Positions 6,332-13,788 of a stretch of DNA of 23,763 nucleotides are shown here, in pieces. The DNA is from an uncultured Bacteriovorax sp. (GTDB taxonomy: Bacteria > Bdellovibrionota > Bacteriovoracia > Bacteriovoracales > Bacteriovoracaceae): NCBI GenBank assembly GCA_946482295.1, contig CAMLRB010000026.1, positions 1 through 23,763 on the forward strand, read 5' to 3'. Below the pieces are notes generated by a model. It was not told where the DNA came from and did not search any database. It saw only the letters and a list, made by a program, of their open reading frames with translations. Position 1 is the first letter of the stretch. Every line of letters starts with the position of its first letter. The translations under genes were made by a program, and so were the position numbers.

Positions 6332-6760
6332 ATGCCATTAAAGAAAACTATTCAAAAAGCTCAACACGCTAAGCGAGAAGGAAAGTCTGTTTTTACTCAG
6401 GCTGGTGAGTTTGTTAAAGAAGCAATTGATAACATAAGAAAAGGAAAACATGGAGCAAGAAATACTAAACAAGCTATAGCCATCGGACTTTCTGAAGCTC
6501 GTAGTGCAGGAGTAGAAATTCCTGAACGCGGCCCTAAAAAAGCGAAGAAAAGAACGATGAAAAAAGCGAGGGGAAGAATCGTAAAGAAAAAAGTTTCTGC
6601 CACAAGATCCAGGGCCGCTCGAGCACGTTTAAAAGATGAACCAAGAAGTACTGTTTCTAAAAAGGCCTTATCAGCATCTGCAAAAAAAGCTGCGAAGACG
6701 AGAGTTCACAATAAAAAAACAACTAGCTCAAAAAAAGCTAGAAAAAGAACAACAACTTGA
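6332..6760 (+). CDS. DUF6496-type protein with lysine-rich histone-H1-like tail
   Basis: The product is 142 residues in two parts. Residues 1 to about 65 carry a small conserved segment centred on KHGARNTKQAIAIGLSEAR, characteristic of DUF6496-like proteins. Residues about 66-142 are a Lys/Ala/Arg/Ser-rich tail with repeated KKA and KKAKK blocks, like eukaryotic H1 and bacterial HctB-type tails. It is strongly basic and probably binds DNA non-specifically and compacts the nucleoid; that is inference. The ribosome site is AAGGGGG. It is the last gene of the presumed DUF305 operon. No clear terminator follows. Confidence 0.78.
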   Translation: MPLKKTIQKAQHAKREGKSVFTQAGEFVKEAIDNIRKGKHGARNTKQAIAIGLSEARSAGVEIPERGPKKAKKRTMKKARGRIVKKKVSATRSRAARARLKDEPRSTVSKKALSASAKKAAKTRVHNKKTTSSKKARKRTTT

Positions 6761-6883
6761 GAGCCAGCATTATATGGCACTTTGAGGGGGTCTTCTGAGG
6801 GCATTTTAAATTGAATGAGAAAGATAAAGTAAGCAAATCATTCACTCTAAGAAGACTACTTTCAAAATATTCATAAGTTGTTA

Positions 6884-6900
6884 CCATAGTAGGACTATGG
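6884..6900 (+). promoter_or_regulatory. Inverted repeat overlapping the response-regulator start codon
   Basis: CCATAGT (6884-6890) and ACTATGG (6894-6900) are perfect complements around AGG. The second arm contains the ATG at 6897-6899, so start codon and weak Shine-Dalgarno lie in the same small hairpin or operator. Confidence 0.45.
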
Positions 6901-7310
6901 ATATAAAAAAACCTGCAATTCTAAATAATACTCAAACAGCTGGCGATGTTCTCATCGTTGATGATGATCCGGGAATTTGTGAAATTCTTAAACAGTTTTG
7001 CATCAATTTAAAATGTTTTAGAAACATTGTGATCGCTCATGATGGAGCACTCGCTTCAGCCAAACTTCGCAATCAAAAATTCAAAGTGATATTTTTAGAC
7101 ATGAAAATGCCAAAGAAAGCTGGTCTTGATGTTATTCGTGAATTTGATGACAAATCATTGAACTCGAAAGCTGCAATAATTGTCGTGTCTGGTGAAATTG
7201 ATCGCACGATTCTTGAAAAAACAGTAGGGCTTGGTGTGAAAAACTTTCTCATGAAACCTTTCACAGAAGAAGATTTCCAAGGTCGTGTTTTAAAATTATT
7301 GAAGGCCTAG
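6897..7310 (+). CDS. Single-domain response regulator (CheY-like receiver)
   Basis: The product is 137 residues: an N-terminal extension of about 16 residues and one receiver domain with no output domain. Acidic pocket residues are Asp22-Asp23-Asp24, the phospho-acceptor is Asp68 in FLDMKMP, the switch Ser is Ser98 (VVSG), and Lys120-Pro121 is the conserved KPF. All residues needed for phosphorylation are present. It would receive phosphate from a histidine kinase not encoded here and act by protein contact. There is no good ribosome site; the ATG sits in a small inverted repeat. It ends in a terminator shared with the convergent hemerythrin gene. Confidence 0.9.
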   Translation: MDIKKPAILNNTQTAGDVLIVDDDPGICEILKQFCINLKCFRNIVIAHDGALASAKLRNQKFKVIFLDMKMPKKAGLDVIREFDDKSLNSKAAIIVVSGEIDRTILEKTVGLGVKNFLMKPFTEEDFQGRVLKLLKA

Positions 7311-7332
7311 TAAATAGTCTCTAGGCCTTTTC
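7303..7332. terminator. Terminator between response regulator and hemerythrin genes
   Basis: AGGCCTAG (7303-7310) pairs with CTAGGCCT (7321-7328) across a 10-base loop, followed on the plus strand by TTTTCTATTTT. The stem includes the stop codon of the response regulator. The minus-strand tail is less T-rich. Confidence 0.75.
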
Positions 7333-7336
7333 TATT

Positions 7337-7891
7337 TTAATGACGAGCGTGATGTCTAATTTTGTCTGAGTTTCTTTGAATCTGCATGTAGATGTCATCA
7401 AAAGGAATCGTCGTTTTTAATTCCATAAATTTCTGACCTAACTCCGATCTCTCCTCGGAAGATGACTCTTTTTTGAAGTCTGGAAGAAGTGTTTCCTCTT
7501 CTTCTTCGATATGATGCTCAACTATTTCTGCAAGCACTTTTACTTTTGCTTGCCACATATCTGGATCTGATTCAGCTTTTATTTCTGCAATCAATTGGTC
7601 GGCCAGTTCATGTTCAACTTGTCCTTCCATTCCTTCAGTTCGAAGCTCTTCATCTTCTTTCATATAAGTGTAGAGTGATTCTTCTTCTGGTTTTGAATGA
7701 ATCATAAGTAAAGAGGCAAATTCTTCAAAGGCAACCATTTTATCACCTGGATCTAAATCAGAATCTTTCAGTTTTCCGATAAGATCTTTAAGTGGTCGAT
7801 GATCTTCTAAAATCAGATCGATAATATCTCCGCCCTCAACCATTTCTTGATCACCTTCTTGAAAAGATGACGTTGCTTTTTTTCCACGCAT
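7337..7891 (-). CDS. Hemerythrin/HHE cation-binding domain protein
   Basis: The product is 184 residues, a four-helix hemerythrin domain expected to hold a non-haem diiron centre. Candidate ligands in order are His31 (LEDHRPL), His65 and Glu69 (MIHSKPEEE), His94 (EHELAD), and His126/His127 with Glu131 (EHHIEEEEE). The C-terminal 45 residues are a charged extension ending RHHARH. Such soluble proteins bind or sense O2 or NO or protect iron-sulfur centres in other bacteria; which applies here cannot be read. The start has AAGGAG. It has its own sigma-54-like promoter, so it is separately induced from the amidotransferase gene upstream. Confidence 0.9.
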   Translation of the reverse strand: MRGKKATSSFQEGDQEMVEGGDIIDLILEDHRPLKDLIGKLKDSDLDPGDKMVAFEEFASLLMIHSKPEEESLYTYMKEDEELRTEGMEGQVEHELADQLIAEIKAESDPDMWQAKVKVLAEIVEHHIEEEEETLLPDFKKESSSEERSELGQKFMELKTTIPFDDIYMQIQRNSDKIRHHARH

Positions 7892-7940
7892 GCTTTATCT
7901 CCTTCAAAATTTTTACAAATAAAAATCATACGAAGAATAT

Positions 7941-7957
7941 TGCAAATTGAAGGCCTG
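7941..7957 (-). promoter_or_regulatory. Sigma-54-type promoter of the hemerythrin gene
   Basis: On the minus strand it reads CAGGCCTTCAATTTGCA: GG-N10-GC with an intact TTTGCA -12 block; the T before GG is replaced by A. Predicted start site is near 7930, giving a leader of about 39 bases. Confidence 0.6.
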
Positions 7958-7968
7958 ACAAAGGAAAG

Positions 7969-8742
7969 TTATGATTCGCGCTTTTTTGTTGGTTTTCCAT
8001 GACCTGAACCAAGAAGAGTTGGTCTTTCCTTAAGATTGAATAATCCAATGAATTCATGAAATGTTGATTGCGCTAAACTCATAGCATGGTTGATGTGTTT
8101 GTCGGTGTCATTTCTTATTTCATCCATAGAGCGATGATCTGAATTAAAAAGTTCAACTTGATTCCGAGGATTATCCATCCAGCGATGAATCATCGGGGCA
8201 TCTGCCTCTAAATGAAATTGTAGACCGTACACTTTACTTCCATAACGGAAGGCCTGTGCTGGGCAAAGGGAAGATTGGGCCAAATGAATGGCCGAATGGG
8301 GAATATCAAAAGTATCACCATGTAATTGAAAAATTTTTTCTGTTCGCTGAAAATGGCTAAAGAGTGGATCTGTCACTCCAGCATCAGTCAACGAAACATC
8401 ACACCATCCAACTTCCTTCTGCGTATGTTTTCTCACGGGAGAACCAAGTACATGAGCGAGCAGTTGAGCCCCAAAACAAATTCCTAAAATGGGAATATCT
8501 TTTTTGAGTGCATCTTCAACTAACTTCATTTCTGTTTTGATATGCAGATATTTATCGGCTTCGTAGACTCCCATGTGCCCACCAAGAATGATGAGTCCAT
8601 TATATTTTTCAACTGATGGATTGGCGTCTGGGTCACGTTCAAAGTTTATGTAACGCATTCTCATTCCATGATCTTTGAGACTTGGATTGAGAGTTCCGAG
8701 AATTTTGTGGGCCACGTGTTGGAAGACTAAAACTTTGCGCAT
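7969..8742 (-). CDS. Class I glutamine amidotransferase-like protein
   Basis: The product is 257 residues with the class-I glutaminase fold. The catalytic triad is visible: nucleophile Cys89 in GICFGAQ, His177 and Glu179 in LQFHLEA; LHGDTF (140-145) is also conserved. It belongs to the stand-alone GMP-synthase-like/YfeJ group that releases ammonia from glutamine or, in relatives, hydrolyses gamma-glutamyl bonds of other compounds; the real substrate is unknown. The C-terminal 75 residues are less conserved and end in a basic tail. No convincing Shine-Dalgarno precedes the ATG, and only 42 bases separate it from the divergent nnrD-like gene. Family assignment secure. Confidence 0.9.
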   Translation of the reverse strand: MRKVLVFQHVAHKILGTLNPSLKDHGMRMRYINFERDPDANPSVEKYNGLIILGGHMGVYEADKYLHIKTEMKLVEDALKKDIPILGICFGAQLLAHVLGSPVRKHTQKEVGWCDVSLTDAGVTDPLFSHFQRTEKIFQLHGDTFDIPHSAIHLAQSSLCPAQAFRYGSKVYGLQFHLEADAPMIHRWMDNPRNQVELFNSDHRSMDEIRNDTDKHINHAMSLAQSTFHEFIGLFNLKERPTLLGSGHGKPTKKRES

Positions 8743-8784
8743 AGATGACTATTATAAACCAACTTTAACAGCTAAAATAAATTA

Positions 8785-9606
8785 ATGAGAAAAAAAGTTC
8801 GAATCACAAATTCATTTGTAAGAAAGCATCTTCCCAAGAGGGCCAAATCCTCACATAAGGGAGACGGGGGAAGGGCCCTAATCATTGGCGGGGGCAAGGG
8901 GTTCTATGGCGCTGGTCTTTTAGCAGCACTTGCGGCCACTAGAGCGGGAGCAGGATACACTCATCTCATGTGTGATTTACACGGATACCCGTGGTTAAAG
9001 TTTCCCGATTTTATTGTTCATCCCCTTAAGATGACCGAACTCAAAAACAAAGAATCATACTCAATTGGAATCGGCCCAGGTCTAGGAGTAAATTCGCGTG
9101 GGAAATCTATTCTTATATCGCTCAAAAAAAAATGTGAAACAGTAACGGTGGACGCTGATGGACTTACACTTTTGGCCGAATCACCTGTAAAACTTCCTTC
9201 ATCCTGGCTTATGACACCTCATGAAGGTGAATTGGCCCGCTTATTAAAAACGACATCCAAAAAAGTACATGCCAATCGTTTGGAATATGCAATCCAAGCT
9301 CAGGAAAAATTCGGCTGTGTACTTTTATTAAAAGGGCCGGAGACTCTCATCGTCGATAAGGATCGCTATTGCTTAATTTCACCTGGAACTCCAGCTTTGG
9401 CCAAGGCCGGCACGGGAGATGTCCTTCTCGGGATCATTACGGCCTTCAGAGCACAGGGATTACCTCCTTTTGAGGCCGCCGTCTGCGCGGCCATGGTACA
9501 TGGAGAAAGCTCAAAACTCTGGTTGGACGAAGGTCATGACCATATAGGAATGCGTCCGACAGATTTAGTTGAAAGAATTACACGGGCGATCCTCAATTTA
9601 CGCTAA
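8785..9606 (+). CDS. nnrD: ADP-dependent NAD(P)H-hydrate dehydratase (YjeF C-terminal type)
   Basis: The product is 273 residues, a ribokinase-like enzyme that repairs hydrated NAD(P)H using ADP. Conserved blocks are HKGDGGRALIIGG (24-36), GIGPGLG, VDADGL, TPHEGELARL, KGPETLI and the phosphate-binding AKAGTGDVLLG, which carries the catalytic Asp. The partner epimerase (YjeF N-terminal domain), often fused, is absent, so this is a stand-alone dehydratase and the epimerase is presumably elsewhere. The start ATG lacks a clear Shine-Dalgarno (only AAAATAAATTA precedes it), so translation may be leaderless. It is divergent from the amidotransferase gene. Confidence 0.92.
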   Translation: MRKKVRITNSFVRKHLPKRAKSSHKGDGGRALIIGGGKGFYGAGLLAALAATRAGAGYTHLMCDLHGYPWLKFPDFIVHPLKMTELKNKESYSIGIGPGLGVNSRGKSILISLKKKCETVTVDADGLTLLAESPVKLPSSWLMTPHEGELARLLKTTSKKVHANRLEYAIQAQEKFGCVLLLKGPETLIVDKDRYCLISPGTPALAKAGTGDVLLGIITAFRAQGLPPFEAAVCAAMVHGESSKLWLDEGHDHIGMRPTDLVERITRAILNLR

Positions 9607-9669
9607 AGATCTAGCATTGAAGCTCTAATTGAAGTAATCACAGGCGAACTTTTAATCAAGGAGAGCACT

Positions 9670-10179
9670 GTGAAATCAACTCTAGCGATCATCGCGCTTT
9701 TTATTTCTTTTTCGAGTTTCGCGGATTGGAAAAGTATTACCACTGACCTTTCAAAAGATTGTGTCGTCATTTCTGCTGCCACAGAAGAAGCTCCTATCGA
9801 TTTTTACGAAGCCGAGTGCAAGGCCTTTGGTGGATTTCAGTTTTACATCCAAGGAAGTGATCTTCGTTATTCACCTCGTTTAGATTTTAGAGGTGAAGAG
9901 GTGAGTCTCGTTCGTCCTATGTCTTTTCATGATCTCGCTTCAAATGATGTTGAGTGGATTTACAAATCACAAATGGACAATGAAGGTGCAGGAAATATTT
10001 CATGGAAAGGATTAATTTATAGTCTTTCAGCTGCCACTGAAGATGGTGAAAGTGATGAAGTTCTTTTTTACTCGATTAGATTTAACGGAGTTAAAAGTTG
10101 TGTCGTCGGTAAAACAAAGACGGTTGACGAGGCCCGCACTTTGATTCAATCTGAAAATGCTGTCTGTTTAGAAGAATAA
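9670..10179 (+). CDS. Secreted protein of unknown function
   Basis: The product is 169 residues beginning at a GTG codon, supported by AAGGAGAG 4 bases upstream. A signal peptide (KSTLAIIALFISFSSFA) is likely cut near residue 18. The mature domain has four cysteines that could make two disulfides. There is no recognisable domain. It is a single cistron: the region upstream has no sigma-54-like element, and a strong GC-rich hairpin lies 13 bases after its stop. Gene call secure, function unknown. Confidence 0.83.
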   Translation: MKSTLAIIALFISFSSFADWKSITTDLSKDCVVISAATEEAPIDFYEAECKAFGGFQFYIQGSDLRYSPRLDFRGEEVSLVRPMSFHDLASNDVEWIYKSQMDNEGAGNISWKGLIYSLSAATEDGESDEVLFYSIRFNGVKSCVVGKTKTVDEARTLIQSENAVCLEE

Positions 10180-10192
10180 AAGAAAATTAAAA

Positions 10193-10213
10193 AGGGCTCC
10201 GCCGCGGAGCCCT
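10193..10213. terminator. Terminator of the L,D-transpeptidase gene
   Basis: A 9-bp GC-rich stem AGGGCTCCG/CGGAGCCCT closes a CCG loop. Its T-rich tail (TTTTTAATTTTCTTTT) is on the minus strand, so it chiefly ends the 10250-11017 transcript. Plus-strand termination would be factor-dependent or weak. Confidence 0.85.
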
Positions 10214-10249
10214 CTACAGGTTAAATAACGTCGAAGACTAGCATCTTCT

Positions 10250-11017
10250 CTAGCTTCGTTCGGCGTACATAAGAGCGCCGCCTTTGATTTGATTAATGAC
10301 ATCATCATGAAAGCGCATTTCAAGCGCAGGACATCCCCAACTTCGTCCCATTTTTGATCCAGGTGTAACATAGTCAGCACCGTGAACAACTACTGCACGT
10401 GCGCGGGCATTTGAGTTGGTCGACGAAAGACCATCTAGTTTTAATGAAAAACCATTCGAGCCATAATAAGTTTCGGCCGTGAGGTAAAATCCAAGCGAAC
10501 TTGCATTCGATCCACTTTGATTAGAGAAAATTGTGGCGTAACCAGTGTGATTAGGATCTGAACCTTTTCCATGCGCCGTGAGGTATTTTTCAACGTGTCC
10601 CGATTCCATATCGATTACGAAGAAGCGCTCTTTTGATGAGTGTTGTTTAAAATCTATAATGATCAACACATCTTTGTTTTTGATCTTCGTTTTGTTCTGA
10701 TCAAAATAGGCGACTGCTTTCGTGAGAAGAGTTTTTGGAACCATTCCCTCTGGATCTAAATGAGAGTAAGCATTCGACACTGGAGGCGTCGGTGTTGTTG
10801 GATTCGAAGGTGTTGTCGGAGTAGTAGGATTGGAAGGAGTCGATCCCCCACCTGTTGTTGTGTCCGTGCCTCCTGGAACATTCTCAATGATACCAGTGGT
10901 GCCGTCAGTTTCGATGTCAGGTCTTTTTGCTCCCGATGCCTGAACTTGAGTTGTGAATAAAAATGCGAAGAGAAAGAGAAATAGGGAAAACATTTTCCAT
11001 GTAGGTTGCTGCCTCAT
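10250..11017 (-). CDS. Secreted YkuD_2-type murein L,D-transpeptidase-like protein
   Basis: The product is 255 residues. It has a signal peptide (hydrophobic core after MRQQPTWK, cut near residue 28), a Pro/Thr/Ser/Asn-rich linker with repeats such as PSNPTTPTTPSNPTTP (about 60-80), and a C-terminal catalytic domain. The catalytic motif is complete: His212 (VVHGADYV) and Cys229 in GRSWGCPAL. This is the YkuD_2 family (murein L,D-transpeptidase catalytic domain); its exact reaction on peptidoglycan, cross-linking or release, is not resolved here. It probably acts in the periplasm. The start follows AAGGAG. It has a very good sigma-54-like promoter at 11072-11088. Confidence 0.9.
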   Translation of the reverse strand: MRQQPTWKMFSLFLFLFAFLFTTQVQASGAKRPDIETDGTTGIIENVPGGTDTTTGGGSTPSNPTTPTTPSNPTTPTPPVSNAYSHLDPEGMVPKTLLTKAVAYFDQNKTKIKNKDVLIIIDFKQHSSKERFFVIDMESGHVEKYLTAHGKGSDPNHTGYATIFSNQSGSNASSLGFYLTAETYYGSNGFSLKLDGLSSTNSNARARAVVVHGADYVTPGSKMGRSWGCPALEMRFHDDVINQIKGGALMYAERS

Positions 11018-11220
11018 CCTGAAGCTCCTTTTTGTTTAATGTTGATAAACTTTATATGGACTTTGGACCAGTGCGATTGATGTGCCATTTGATGGAAGAC
11101 GCAAGATACGAGAATCGGAATGTTGATCAAGGAATGTCTAACCCTGATTGAAACATTCGGTGACAAAAGAGATGGCCATAATGATTCCGAAGAAAATATT
11201 CTTATTGGTAAGAGGTGAGT
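11018..11220. other. Divergent intergenic region
   Basis: It holds the minus-strand sigma-54-like promoter of the L,D-transpeptidase (11072-11088) and an imperfect inverted repeat GAATGTT (11118-11124) / AACATTC (11152-11158) with partly complementary inner bases. The latter lies upstream of the sigma-54 core on its strand, so an enhancer-binding site is possible. No GG-N10-GC element was found for the DUF2177 gene. Confidence 0.5.
11072..11088 (-). promoter_or_regulatory. Sigma-54-type promoter of the L,D-transpeptidase gene
   Basis: On the minus strand it reads ATGGCACATCAATCGCA: TGGCAC is perfect, GG-N10-GC holds, and the -12 block TCGCA has one mismatch. Predicted start near 11061-11062, leader about 45 bases. 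Confidence 0.68.
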
Positions 11221-11643
11221 ATGGCGACGTTGAAAATCTTTTTATCTTTGCTAGTTGTTGGATTGCTCGTTGATTATTTATGGATAGGAATTCTAGCAAA
11301 GAATTTTTATCTCTCGGCCTTTGGGGATCTCGCTCGAAAAAAAGCAAATGGCTCGCTTGATGTAGTTTTATGGGCAGGACTTGCTGTTTATCTTCTCATT
11401 GTCGTTGGTATTGTTTTTTTTGCTCTTCCCAAAATATCTCCTAGTGAATCGCTGTATATTACTTTTGGTTGGGGAGCAGTGTTGGGATTCGTTATATATG
11501 GTGTTTATGATTTTACCAATCATGCAACACTTGTTCGCTGGCCGCTTTCTCTCGTCTTCCTCGATCTTGCTTGGGGCACATTTTTTGTTGGGACTATGAC
11601 AACATTTGGAAAAATTTTACGCGATCATTTTTTTGTGTCATAG
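11221..11643 (+). CDS. DUF2177-family membrane protein
   Basis: The product is 140 residues with four predicted membrane helices and short loops. Family features are the N-terminal DYLWIG, a central GAVLGFVIYGVYDFTNHATL and the last-helix LDLAWGTFF. This is the DUF2177 family, inner-membrane proteins of unknown role. The ATG at 11221 is preferred over an in-frame GTG at 11215 because AAGAGG (11210-11215) is then properly spaced. It is transcribed away from the L,D-transpeptidase. The next gene begins 70 bases downstream under its own predicted promoter. Confidence 0.88.
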   Translation: MATLKIFLSLLVVGLLVDYLWIGILAKNFYLSAFGDLARKKANGSLDVVLWAGLAVYLLIVVGIVFFALPKISPSESLYITFGWGAVLGFVIYGVYDFTNHATLVRWPLSLVFLDLAWGTFFVGTMTTFGKILRDHFFVS

Positions 11644-11646
11644 CGA

Positions 11647-11663
11647 TAGGTATCTTGCTTGCA
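11647..11663 (+). promoter_or_regulatory. Sigma-54-type promoter of the 11714 gene
   Basis: TAGGTATCTTGCTTGCA has GG-N10-GC and a perfect TTGCA; the T before GG is A. Predicted start is near 11674, leader about 40 bases. It starts 4 bases after the stop of the DUF2177 gene. Confidence 0.52.
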
Positions 11664-11713
11664 AGTTTATGAGTCATGAAATTTTTTTTCAATATTTTTC
11701 AAGGGAGAAAATT

Positions 11714-12115
11714 ATGAAAATACTCATGACATTGATACTAGGCTTAAGCCTTACATCATTGGCACATGCCCAATCGTCCACAGTCAATCCAGGAACTTCA
11801 CCTACGAATAGCACATCAACAACAGGGGATATTGCAGCAGATACACCCGTCGACGATACAGCGTCAGCAGATGTTGATGCCTCAAGAAAAAAGAAAACGT
11901 TTAGACAAACGGTTGTGGAAAAAAGTAACAACGTAAAGCGTGCTGTCAAAAAAGGTGCTCATAAAATTAGTGAAATGGCCTGTCGTAAAGATGATGAAAA
12001 ATGTTTAGCCCTTAAAGAAAAACATCGCGCACAAGAACAAGCTGAATATCACCGCGATAAACTTTCTGAGTCACAAAATGTTATTCAAGAAATAGATTCT
12101 GATACCACACCATAA
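11714..12115 (+). CDS. Small secreted protein, Thr/Asp-rich then basic
   Basis: The product is 133 residues. The start at 11714 is chosen over an upstream in-frame ATG at 11606 because AGGGAGA sits just before it, a clean signal peptide follows (MKILMTLILGLSLTSLAHA, cut after AHA) and the earlier start would overlap the upstream gene and the promoter. The mature protein has a low-complexity Ser/Thr/Asp/Pro region (20-55), then a basic helical part with two cysteines (MACRKDDEKCLALK). No family recognised; probably periplasmic. It has a sigma-54-like promoter at 11647-11663. Confidence 0.82.
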   Translation: MKILMTLILGLSLTSLAHAQSSTVNPGTSPTNSTSTTGDIAADTPVDDTASADVDASRKKKTFRQTVVEKSNNVKRAVKKGAHKISEMACRKDDEKCLALKEKHRAQEQAEYHRDKLSESQNVIQEIDSDTTP

Positions 12116-12118
12116 TAG

Positions 12119-12135
12119 TTGGCATTAGCTTTGCT
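12119..12135 (+). promoter_or_regulatory. Sigma-54-type promoter of the cytochrome operon
   Basis: TTGGCATTAGCTTTGCT has TTGGCA, GG-N10-GC and TTTGCT, one of the best matches in the window. Predicted start near 12146, leader about 41 bases. Confidence 0.75.
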
Positions 12136-12186
12136 CTCACCTCCCGTTGCAATGAATGTTTATCGTGACATTTCAATGGGAGGAAT

Positions 12187-13788
12187 ATGGGACAGATCAA
12201 CAAGAAAAAATTAAGCGCATCCGCTCTTTTGGGATTAACGTTGCTGCTTCAGTCATGTGGAGATAAAGAGAGCATTGTTCAACCGGCAGATACCCCAGCT
12301 GTTGAAGAAATTAAAGTAGAAGAAGTTAAGCCCGACGTTAAAGTAGAGGACACCGCTAAAATCATCGCAGAAGGTAAATCAGTTTTTCGTCATGAAACAT
12401 TCGGTAACGAAAGTTTCTGGACTGAAGCAGCTCGACTTCCACAGGGTCTTACAAAATCAAAATTTACTCCCGCGCAGGCCTTAAAATTAGGGCTTTCAAT
12501 CAATGCTGAAGCACTTGATCCAGAGTTGCAAAAATCCATCAGCAAAGAACTTTTTAAAGAAGGACTATCGGGAAAAATTCTCAATGATCATGAAACAACG
12601 TTGAAAATTTTAAACGCAAATGCCTTTATCGGACTTGTTGTTAAAGACACAAATGGTGACAGTAAAAAAGATTTACGCTCGGGTGATCAAATGGGGGTGA
12701 GTTGTGTTCTTTGTCACGGAGTCACAGATAAATCACTCTTTGACATGCCTGGTGGCGGATCAATTGGTCGTCCAGTAGATGGTCCGTCTGTGCACCGTCT
12801 TAACCTCGGGGCAATTATGGCCATGGCCGATAACACGCGTGCCTTTTTTCCCATGGCTCAGTTAAAAGATGAAGAAGGAAATTCAATTGGGCGAGCTCCC
12901 AGTGAAAAAGGTTTAACGAAAGACTCAACTGAAGCCGAGTTTGATGCTTACTTTAGCAACACTTCTTATTATCCAGTAGGAACTTTCGATGACACACTCG
13001 ATGGTTTTGGAAATCCAATGAGAAACGGTGCTGCTTATAAAGTGGGTCTCGCTGCACCATTTGGTAGCGCAGGTGAATTTGAAAAATTCGAACATTACGC
13101 AAATCACTTTTATACATCAGTGCTTAATCCAACAAACATGTTGACTAAAGAATCTCGCCAATTCATGGAGAGAATTTCTGGATCACTTGGTGTTCGTTTA
13201 GCGGAAGATTATGCTGAAGTTTTGTCGAAGTCTGGAGTGAAGAGCAATCTAACTTCTGCAATGAGGGTCCCGGAGGAAAAAATTTACAGTTTAAAAACTT
13301 ATTTGAATCAATTGCGTTCTCCTCGTGGAGTTGTCTTTGAAAAATCAAGTGTGACCAAAGGAGAAGAGCTTTTTAAGAGTGCCAAGTACGGATGTACTTC
13401 ATGCCACAATGTTGACCAATCTCAACCTGTCCAAAAAGAAATTATCGCCATGAACGTCATCTTCAAAGGAGATAATCCTGTGGTGGTCAGAAAGCGTGAT
13501 AATCTTATCCATCCATTACAAGATACTGTTGGTTCAACTTATGACGATAAAATGATTGTGATGAACGCTTCTATGCGCGGACTCTCGCGTGGAGTGGCAA
13601 TGCCATTGTTAATGGATCTCGCTAAAAAACCAGCTTATCTGCATGATAGTTCAGTTTCAACACTGACAAAGCTTCTTGATCCGGTAAGAGGTGATAGTGC
13701 TCCACATGCGTATTACGTAAGTAGTGCGACAGAGAGAAGCGATCTGGTGGCCTTCTTGAAAAATCTTGATGATAACAACGGAAAGTAA
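12187..13788 (+). CDS. Lipoprotein with two c-type haem-binding motifs
   Basis: The product is 533 residues. The N-terminus is a lipoprotein signal with lipobox LLLQSC (Cys about residue 29), followed by a Val/Glu/Pro-rich tether (about 30-60). Two haem-c motifs are present: Cys173-VLC-His177 and Cys403-TSC-His407, about 230 residues apart, each in its own domain; the second part contains MRGLSRGVAMP, a candidate methionine-ligand region. The spacing resembles di-haem peroxidase/MauG-like or di-haem oxidase folds, but the defining tryptophan or other active-site features were not identified. It probably sits on the periplasmic face of a membrane in electron transfer or peroxide handling. The start has GGGAGGA. 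First gene of an operon with 13789 and 15058. Confidence 0.85.
   Translation: MGQINKKKLSASALLGLTLLLQSCGDKESIVQPADTPAVEEIKVEEVKPDVKVEDTAKIIAEGKSVFRHETFGNESFWTEAARLPQGLTKSKFTPAQALKLGLSINAEALDPELQKSISKELFKEGLSGKILNDHETTLKILNANAFIGLVVKDTNGDSKKDLRSGDQMGVSCVLCHGVTDKSLFDMPGGGSIGRPVDGPSVHRLNLGAIMAMADNTRAFFPMAQLKDEEGNSIGRAPSEKGLTKDSTEAEFDAYFSNTSYYPVGTFDDTLDGFGNPMRNGAAYKVGLAAPFGSAGEFEKFEHYANHFYTSVLNPTNMLTKESRQFMERISGSLGVRLAEDYAEVLSKSGVKSNLTSAMRVPEEKIYSLKTYLNQLRSPRGVVFEKSSVTKGEELFKSAKYGCTSCHNVDQSQPVQKEIIAMNVIFKGDNPVVVRKRDNLIHPLQDTVGSTYDDKMIVMNASMRGLSRGVAMPLLMDLAKKPAYLHDSSVSTLTKLLDPVRGDSAPHAYYVSSATERSDLVAFLKNLDDNNGK

Noticed and set aside
6795..6813. GG-N10-GC occurrence upstream of the response-regulator gene
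   Set aside because: The surrounding bases (GGGGTCTTCTGAGGGCA) lack TGGC and TTGC and it is about 85 bases from the start codon, unlike the accepted set.
11606..11713. Longer N-terminus for the 11714 secreted protein
   Set aside because: It overlaps the DUF2177 gene, crosses a predicted promoter and would place the signal peptide internally.
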